64,000 bases of DNA from Culex pipiens pallens (lineage: Eukaryota > Arthropoda > Insecta > Diptera > Culicidae). The notes beneath the pieces are model-generated. The model was not told where the DNA came from. It saw only the letters and a program-made list of their open reading frames with translations, and ran no database searches. The stretch covers positions 27,863,241-27,927,240 of the forward strand of contig NC_068937.1 of assembly GCF_016801865.2 (NCBI RefSeq). The letters run 5' to 3'. Shown one piece after another: positions 56,769 to 64,000 of this stretch. A program made the position numbers and the translations under genes. Every line of letters begins with the position of its first letter. Position 1 is the stretch's first letter.

Positions 56769-59700
56769 CTTAAATTCTTGAATTCTTAAATTCTTAAATT
56801 CTTAAATTCTTAAATTCTTAAATTCTTAAATTCTTAAATTCTTAAATTCTTAAATTCTTAAATTCTTAAATTCTTAAATTCTTAAATTCTTAAATTCTTA
56901 AATTCTTAAATTCTTAAATTCTTAAATTCTTAAATTCTTAAATTCTTAAATTCTTAAATTCTTAAATTCTTAAATTCTTAAATTCTTAAATTCTTAAATT
57001 CTTAAATTCTTAAATTCTTAAATTCTTAAATTCTTAAATTCTTAAATTCTTAAATTCTTAAATTCTTAAATTCTTAAATTCTTAAATTCTTAAATTCTTA
57101 AATTCTTAAATTCTTAAATTCTTAAATTCTTAAATTCTTAAATTCTTAAATTCTTAAATTCTTAAATTCTTAAATTCTTAAATTCTTAAATTCTTAAATT
57201 CTTAAATTCTTAAATTCTTAAATTCTTAAATTCTTAAATTCTTAAATTCTTAAATTCTTAAATTCTTAAATTCTTAAATTCTTAAATTCTTAAATTCTTA
57301 AATTCTTAAATTCTTAAATTCTTAAATTCTTAAATTCTTAAATTCTTAAATTCTTAAATTCTTAAATTCTTAAATTCTTAAATTCTTAAATTCTTAAATT
57401 CTTAAATTCTTAAATTCTTAAATTCTTAAATTCTTAAATTCTTAAATTCTTAAATTCTTAAATTCTTAAATTCTTAAATTCTTAAATTCTTAAATTCTTA
57501 AATTCTTAAATTCTTAAATTCTTAAATTCTTAAATTCTTAAATTCTTAAATTCTTAAATTCTTAAATTCTTAAATTCTTAAATTCTTAAATTCTTAAATT
57601 CTTAAATTCTTAAATTCTTAAATTCTTAAATTCTTAAATTCTTAAATTCTTAAATTCTTAAATTCTTAAATTCTTAAATTCTTAAATTCTTAAATTCTTA
57701 AATTCTTAAATTCTTAAATTCTTAAATTCTTAAATTCTTAAATTCTTAAATTCTTAAATTCTTAAATTCTTAAATTCTTAAATTCTTAAATTCTTAAATT
57801 CTTAAATTCTTAAATTCTTAAATTCTTAAATTCTTAAATTCTTAAATTCTTAAATTCTTAAATTCTTAAATTCTTAAATTCTTAAATTCTTAAATTCTTA
57901 AATTCTTAAATTCTTAAATTCTTAAATTCTTAAATTCTTAAATTCTTAAATTCTTAAATTCTTAAATTCTTAAATTCTTAAATTCTTAAATTCTTAAATT
58001 CTTAAATTCTTAAATTCTTAAATTCTTAAATTCTTAAATTCTTAAATTCTTAAATTCTTAAATTCTTAAATTCTTAAATTCTTAAATTCTTAAATTCTTA
58101 AATTCTTAAATTCTTAAATTCTTAAATTCTTAAATTCTTAAATTCTTAAATTCTTAAATTCTTAAATTCTTAAATTCTTAAATTCTTAAATTCTTAAATT
58201 CTTAAATTCTTAAATTCTTAAATTCTTAAATTCTTAAATTCTTAAATTCTTAAATTCTTAAATTCTTAAATTCTTAAATTCTTAAATTCTTAAATTCTTA
58301 AATTCTTAAATTCTTAAATTCTTAAATTCTTAAATTCTTAAATTCTTAAATTCTTAAATTCTTAAATTCTTAAATTCTTAAATTCTTAAATTCTTAAATT
58401 CTTAAATTCTTAAATTCTTAAATTCTTAAATTCTTAAATTCTTAAATTCTTAAATTCTTAAATTCTTAAATTCTTAAATTCTTAAATTCTTAAATTCTTA
58501 AATTCTTAAATTCTTAAATTCTTAAATTCTTAAATTCTTAAATTCTTAAATTCTTAAATTCTTAAATTCTTAAATTCTTAAATTCTTAAATTCTTAAATT
58601 CTTAAATTCTTAAATTCTTAAATTCTTAAATTCTTAAATTCTTAAATTCTTAAATTCTTAAATTCTTAAATTCTTAAATTCTTAAATTCTTAAATTCTTA
58701 AATTCTTAAATTCTTAAATTCTTAAATTCTTAAATTCTTAAATTCTTAAATTCTTAAATTCTTAAATTCTTAAATTCTTAAATTCTTAAATTCTTAAATT
58801 CTTAAATTCTTAAATTCTTAAATTCTTAAATTCTTAAATTCTTAAATTCTTAAATTCTTAAATTCTTAAATTCTTAAATTCTTAAATTCTTAAATTCTTA
58901 AATTCTTAAATTCTTAAATTCTTAAATTCTTAAATTCTTAAATTCTTAAATTCTTAAATTCTTAAATTCTTAAATTCTTAAATTCTTAAATTCTTAAATT
59001 CTTAAATTCTTAAATTCTTAAATTCTTAAATTCTTAAATTCTTAAATTCTTAAATTCTTAAATTCTTAAATTCTTAAATTCTTAAATTCTTAAATTCTTA
59101 AATTCTTAAATTCTTAAATTCTTAAATTCTTAAATTCTTAAATTCTTAAATTCTTAAATTCTTAAATTCTTAAATTCTTAAATTCTTAAATTCTTAAATT
59201 CTTAAATTCTTAAATTCTTAAATTCTTAAATTCTTAAATTCTTAAATTCTTAAATTCTTAAATTCTTAAATTCTTAAATTCTTAAATTCTTAAATTCTTA
59301 AATTCTTAAATTCTTAAATTCTTAAATTCTTAAATTCTTAAATTCTTAAATTCTTAAATTCTTAAATTCTTAAATTCTTAAATTCTTAAATTCTTAAATT
59401 CTTAAATTCTTAAATTCTTAAATTCTTAAATTCTTAAATTCTTAAATTCTTAAATTCTTAAATTCTTAAATTCTTGAATTCTTAAATTCTTGAATTCTTA
59501 AATTCTTAAATTCTTAAATTCTTAAATTCTTAAATTCTTAAATTCATAAATTCATAAATTCTTAAATTCTTAAATTCTTAAATTCTTAAATTCTTAAATT
59601 CTTAAATTCTTAAATTCTTAAATTCTTAAATTCTTAAATTCTTAAATTCTTAAATTCTTAAATTCTTAAATTCTTAAATTCTTAAATTCTTAAATTCTTA

Positions 59701-60567
59701 AATTCTTAAATTCTTAAATTCTTAAATTCTTAAATTCTTAAATTCTTAAATTCTTAAATTCTTAAATTCTTAAATTCTTAAATTCTTAAATTCTTAAATT
59801 CTTAAATTCTTAAATTCTTAAATTCTTAAATTCTTAAATTCTTAAATTCTTAAATTCTTAAATTCTTAAATTCTTAAATTCTTAAATTCTTAAATTCTTA
59901 AATTCTTAAATTCTTAAATTCTTAAATTCTTAAATTCTTAAATTCTTAAATTCTTAAATTCTTAAATTCTTAAATTCTTAAATTCTTAAATTCTTAAATT
60001 CTTAAATTCTTAAATTCTTAAATTCTTAAATTCTTAAATTCTTAAATTCTTAAATTCTTAAATTCTTAAATTCTTAAATTCTTAAATTCTTAAATTCTTA
60101 AATTCTTAAATTCTTAAATTCTTAAATTCTTAAATTCTTAAATTCTTAAATTCTTAAATTCTTAAATTCTTAAATTCTTAAATTCTTAAATTCTTAAATT
60201 CTTAAATTCTTAAATTCTTAAATTCTTAAATTCTTAAATTCTTAAATTCTTAAATTCTTAAATTCTTAAATTCTTAAATTCTTAAATTCTTAAATTCTTA
60301 AATTCTTAAATTCTTAAATTCTTAAATTCTTAAATTCTTAAATTCTTAAATTCTTAAATTCTTAAATTCTTAAATTCTTAAATTCTTAAATTCTTAAATT
60401 CTTAAATTCTTAAATTCTTAAATTCTTAAATTCTTAAATTCTTAAATTCTTAAATTCTTAAATTCTTAAATTCTTAAATTCTTAAATTCTTAAATTCTTA
60501 AATTCTTAAATTCTTAAATTCTTAAATTCTTAAATTCTTAAATTCTTAAATTCTTAAATTCTTAAAA
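56769..60567 (+). repeat. AAATTCTT 8-bp satellite, ~474 near-perfect units
   Basis: 3.8 kb of AAATTCTT. I see deviations only near the left edge (CTTGAATTC), around 59474-59496 (two TTGAATTC) and 59540-59560 (two ATTCATAA). The unit differs by one base from the reverse complement of GAGAATTT at 41.2 kb. The exact length may be limited by assembly. The array has stops in every frame, so it produces no long open frame. Confidence 0.95.
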
Positions 60568-61114
60568 TCTTTAATTTTTGGAAGAAAATATTTCAAATAT
60601 TGGAAATGAAATTTGTTTCGGAATTATTCGAAATTAAGTGTGGAATATGGAAAACAATCTGTATTAAAATTCATAGATTTTGAATTTTTAGAATTTCGAA
60701 ATCTAAAATTCAATCATATTCAAATTTTAGTTTTTCGAGCTTATATTTTTAAAGTTAAATTTCATTTATTAGATTTTTAAATTTTGTTTATATTGGTTTA
60801 TAATTTTCTATTTCGTTTATATTCGTCAAAATTATTGTAGTGTCCCTCTGATTCGCAAAAAAAAATTTTTGGTGACACTTTTCTTGACGTCTCTTTAGGT
60901 ATTTTTTAAAAGGATTTTTTGCTATCATTCCTTCAAACATAAAACGAGTTTTTTTTTTATCAAATACTTTCTGTATTAGTTTTTTGTTTGGAAATAATGT
61001 TTCTTGAATGTTTGTCGCGATTTTTTTATATGGCGTGAATTTCGCACGGATTGAGGTTTCGGTCAGCGCGGATTTGGCGCGGATTTTCTTTCGACTTTCC
61101 CGTAACAACCCTGC
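60568..61114. other. Right transition from satellite core
   Basis: AT-rich sequence not mirrored on the left. A 129-codon minus-strand frame (60788-61177) is K/R/F-rich with no recognised domain and overlaps the arm repeat at its start. Probably chance. Confidence 0.4.
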
Positions 61115-63060
61115 ATGTCCACTGGTTTCTTGATCCGGAACAGTCAGAACGGATTCCCGTTGGCCACTTGGCAACATCTAATTCTGATTTCAAGTAAATT
61201 CTGAATTTTTACAGGAATTTTAAAATTTCATTTATCAAAATATGTTTTTGAAAACATGATAAAAATTTCAAATATTCACTGGTTCCCTAATCCAGAACAT
61301 TTAAAACGGGTTTTTGTTAGTCACCTGGCCACATTTCTGATTCTAATTTTGAATTAATTCTGCTATTTCTAGAAAACTAGAAAATTTCCTAATTGAAATA
61401 TGCTTTATAAAATAAACAAAACAAAAAGTCAAGTGAACACTGGTTCCCTGATCCGGAACAGTTGGCCACTTGGCAACATTTTGATTTCTAATTTTAAATA
61501 TATTCTAATTTTTACAGGAATTTTAAAATTTCATTAATCAAAATATGTTTTTGAAAACATGATAAAAATTTCAAATGTTCACTGGTTCTCTAATCCGGAT
61601 TATTTAAAGCGGGTTCCTGTTGGTCACCTGGCCACATTTCTGATTCTGATTTTGAATAAATTCAGATTTTTCTAGAAAACTAGAAAATTTCCTTATTAAA
61701 ATATGCTTTTTTTAATTAAGGGACCATCCATAAACCACGTGGACACTTTAGGGGGGGGGGGGGGTAAGCGATTGTCCACGCTCCATACAAAAAATATTTT
61801 TTTTATATGGACAATTGTCCACGAAGGGGGGGGGGGGTTGAGATTCCCAAAAAAGTGTCCACGTGGTTTATGGATGGTCCCTAATAAACATTTCAAGTAA
61901 CCACTGGTTCCCTGAACCGGAACATTCAGAATGGGTTTCCGTTGGCCACTTGGCAATTTTACTAAATCTGATTTTAAATAAACTGTGATTTTTTCCAAAA
62001 CTTTAAAACAAATCAGTAAAATAAATATATATTTTTTAAATTAATAAAAATTGTGACCAGTCAGAACAGGTTCACGTTGGCCACTTGGCAAAATTTTTAA
62101 GTATGATTTAAAATAAATTTAGATTTTTTTTTTAGATTTAGAAATATTCTTAATTAAACAAATGTTTTTTATTTAATTAATAAACTTTTTATGTGATTTC
62201 TGGTTCCCTGATCCGGATCATTCAGAACAGATTCTCGTTGGCCACTTGACAACATTTTCAATTCTGATTTCAAATAAATTCAGATTTTTCTAGAAATCTA
62301 GAAAATTTCTAAATTAAAATATGCCAAGTGACCACTGGCTCGCTGATCCGGAACAGTCGGCCACTTGGCATCATTTTTATTTCTTATTCTAAATACATTC
62401 AGATTTTCCAGGGATTTAAAAATTTCATTAATTAAAATATGCATTTTTAAAATTAATTAAAAATTCAAATTTCCTCTGGTAACATGATCCGAAACATTCA
62501 GAACGAGTTCCCGTAGGCCACTTGGCAATATTTCTAATTCTGATATCGAATATGTTCCTAATTTTTACAGGAATTTTTAAATTTCATTAATCTAAATATG
62601 TTTTTTGAAAACTTGATAAAAACTTCAAATGTTCACTGGTTCCCTAATCCAGAACATTTAAAACGGGTTCCTGTTGGTTACCTGGGCATATTTCTGATTC
62701 TGATTTTAATTAATTCTGATTTTTGTAGAAAACTAGAAAATTTCCTAATTAAATTATGCTATTTTAAATTAATACACATTTCAAGTGACCACTGGTTCCC
62801 TGATCCGGAATATTCAGAACGGGTTCCCGTTGGCCACTTGGCCACATTTCTGATTTTGATTTTGAATCAATTCAGATTTTTTCCAGATACATTGAAAATG
62901 TCTTAATAAAAACTGCTTCATAACATTAATAAAAAATATATAATTTCCACAGGTTCCCTGATCCGGAACATTCAGAGCAGGTTCCCGTTGGCCACTTGGC
63001 CATGTTTTTGTGGTAATATGAATATGAAGTAGCAAAGAATGCTTCAACAACACTTTTATT
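61115..63060. repeat. ~155-bp repeats in right arm of giant palindrome
   Basis: Inverted counterpart of 53740-56060. It lacks about 300 bp present in the left arm (roughly 55240-55545), joining equivalent repeat units, and contains one extra MITE at 61720-61881. Confidence 0.8.
61720..61881. mobile_element. 162-bp palindromic MITE with TAA duplication
   Basis: The ends GGGACCATCCATAAACCACG and CGTGGTTTATGGATGGTCCC are perfect inverses, flanked by TAA (61717-61719 and 61882-61884). The left arm of the giant palindrome at ~54908 keeps the empty site with a single TTA/TAA. G-runs lie in both halves. PIF/Harbinger-type by its duplication (inference). Confidence 0.82.
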
Positions 63061-63613
63061 TATATCTGTCTGACACATTGGAATTGTGAAAATATTGCTT
63101 AATTTTTTCCGGAGTTTCCGGATCCGGATTCACCGGAACCGGTTCTCAATGGCCACCTTTTCAATTAAACACCTTCAAACATGCTGGGACCAAATTTTTT
63201 TTAGTTTGTATGGATTGTTTCATGCTATAGTGCGTTCACTTCGCATTAAGAGCAAAAAACTTCAAAATTTTGAAGTTTTTGCACAGTTTTGGCCAATATT
63301 CCGGATTTCCTCCGGAACCGGTTACGGGAACCGGCCAATGGGACCAAATCTTGAGTTTTTCTAACAATTTACCGTCGAATGACACCGGAAGCGTCCAAAA
63401 AGACCTAATTGATCAAAAGTTACAGAGAAAACAAAATAAAAAATATTTTCCGACGGGGGGTGATTCATATGCAAAACTTCTGCATTGAATATCTCGAGTT
63501 AGGATAACAATAAAAATATGCGCCAGGTTGCATTTTGTTCGGGAAGCCGATCCCTAGAGGAGCATTTTTTTTCGTGCTGCCAAAAAATAAAAAAAATATT
63601 TTGTTACGCTGTG

Positions 63614-63668
63614 TTATGCCAAACGGCATTATGCCAAATGGCTTTATGCCAAATGGGATACACCCGTC
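63614..63668 (-). repeat. ATTATGCCAAA minisatellite flank
   Basis: TTATGCCAAACGGCATTATG, then CCAAATGGCTTTATGCC and CCAAATGGGATACACCC: the inverse of the minisatellite at 48234. A further unit is left of the palindrome at ~53159-53174, so the palindrome split this repeat. Confidence 0.75.
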
Positions 63669-64000
63669 GTAGCCGGCGCCAGTATTGATCAGCCTGATAT
63701 GGGCCTTTAAAAAGTTGCAAAACGAAGATAGCTCCTAATGATCTTCCGCGGCACCTGGATGTAACTTTTGGAGGTGTACATTTTTAGGTTAGTTTTGGAT
63801 TTCGGTCTGCTTGGGGGATTCCGTTTTGGATTTTTTTTTAAGGTATTGCGAGGGATAGATTTATAAAGTAAATATTTTAAAGTATCTTTCAATTGAAAAA
63901 GTTTATTTGATGTTATTTTTTTCGTTCTGACTCGGATTAAAATTGATGTTGAAAACTCGTACAGAAAACTTTTTACACTCACTTTGTAGACTTTCATATT
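63669..64000. other. Window end, no firm gene
   Basis: A basic 96-codon minus-strand frame (63707-63997) starts ATGAAAGTCTACAAA directly before a GTGAGT donor-like site. It could be an exon edge of a gene beyond the window, but nothing else supports it. Confidence 0.25.

Larger units (their letters stand above)
53178..63613. mobile_element. 10.4-kb palindromic element with satellite core
   Basis: The ends are CACAGCGTAACAAAATATTT (53178 on) and the inverse (to 63613), with TTA on each side (53175-53177 and 63614-63616). The arms are nearly identical: frames at 53428-53706 and 63086-63364, 53304-53522 and 63270-63488, 53739-53978 and 62814-63053, 53886-54194 and 62598-62906 translate identically on opposite strands. 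The left arm runs to ~56060 and the right arm starts ~61115. The core is a 3.8-kb AAATTCTT array. No transposase gene. The flanking ATTATGCCAAAC minisatellite reads through if the element and one TTA are removed. A TTA (TWA) duplication suggests a PIF/Harbinger-type mobiliser. Confidence 0.8.

Noticed and set aside
56769..60567. CRISPR-like regular repeat
   Set aside because: No spacers: the unit is contiguous 8-bp satellite in a eukaryotic setting.
60788..61177. 129-codon basic frame beside the satellite core
   Set aside because: Begins in an arm repeat and has no recognisable domain; it is not mirrored in the other half, so it is unlikely to be the element's transposase.
53304..63488. Pairs of identical frames in the two arms of the giant palindrome
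   Set aside because: Identity follows from arm symmetry; the frames are short and overlap repeat units.

Overview
The window looks like repeat-rich nuclear DNA of a dipteran insect, most likely a culicine mosquito of Culex type. The signs are AT-rich sequence, very short introns (52, 59 and 92 nt), a TATA box paired with a TCATTC initiator, many foldback elements and MITEs with TA, TAA, TTA, TTAA, 4-, 8- and 9-bp target duplications, and the ATTTGGCATAATGG minisatellite that I associate with mosquito genomes. The species is inferred. No rRNA, CRISPR or bacterial-type operon is present, and almost every open reading frame is a by-product of repeats.

Layout. 0-5 kb: a palindrome (425-1761) and a GGGTAATTCTC foldback family with 4-bp duplications (end of one copy at 1-356, full copies at 2518-3803 and 24336-25689). 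5.5-6.8 kb: a ~126-bp satellite, seen again at 18.7-21.1 kb where a TA-inserting element (18995-20682) splits it. 7.2-8.6 kb: a TA-flanked foldback element. 9790-14769: a 4,980-bp non-autonomous hAT-type element carrying a ~58-bp satellite, followed 25 bp later by a long-arm foldback element with a 9-bp duplication (14795-16680). 21-30 kb: mostly unremarkable AT-rich DNA.

30.9-45.5 kb is a cluster of homogeneous 8- and 9-bp satellites: GAAAAAGTT, TTGATAAA, CACCCAAT, AGACTAAAA, GAGAATTT, GAGACATTT and CAACTTTTT. Inside the AGACTAAAA array sits the main genic unit, a 6,941-bp DNA transposon (34016-40956) with matching ends and an 8-bp duplication that keeps the array in phase. On the minus strand it encodes a spliced ~995-aa transposase-like protein with a BED-type zinc finger and a 347-aa acidic accessory protein with a BEN-like domain. 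The accessory gene has its own TATA/initiator promoter, preceded by five palindromic AGGC...GCCT motifs spaced exactly 21 bp apart. Related motifs recur in a duplicated block downstream. The two proteins, palindromes and ends could form one mobile regulatory system.

46-53 kb holds the only host-like gene model, an 81-aa two-exon protein (48028-50244, minus). Its single intron contains a nest of elements: a palindrome interrupted by a MITE that holds a tRNA-derived SINE, and by a TTAA MITE. 53178-63613 is a 10.4-kb palindromic element with ~2.5-2.9-kb arms of ~155-bp repeats around a 3.8-kb, almost pure AAATTCTT array. It is inserted at TTA within an ATTATGCCAAA minisatellite.
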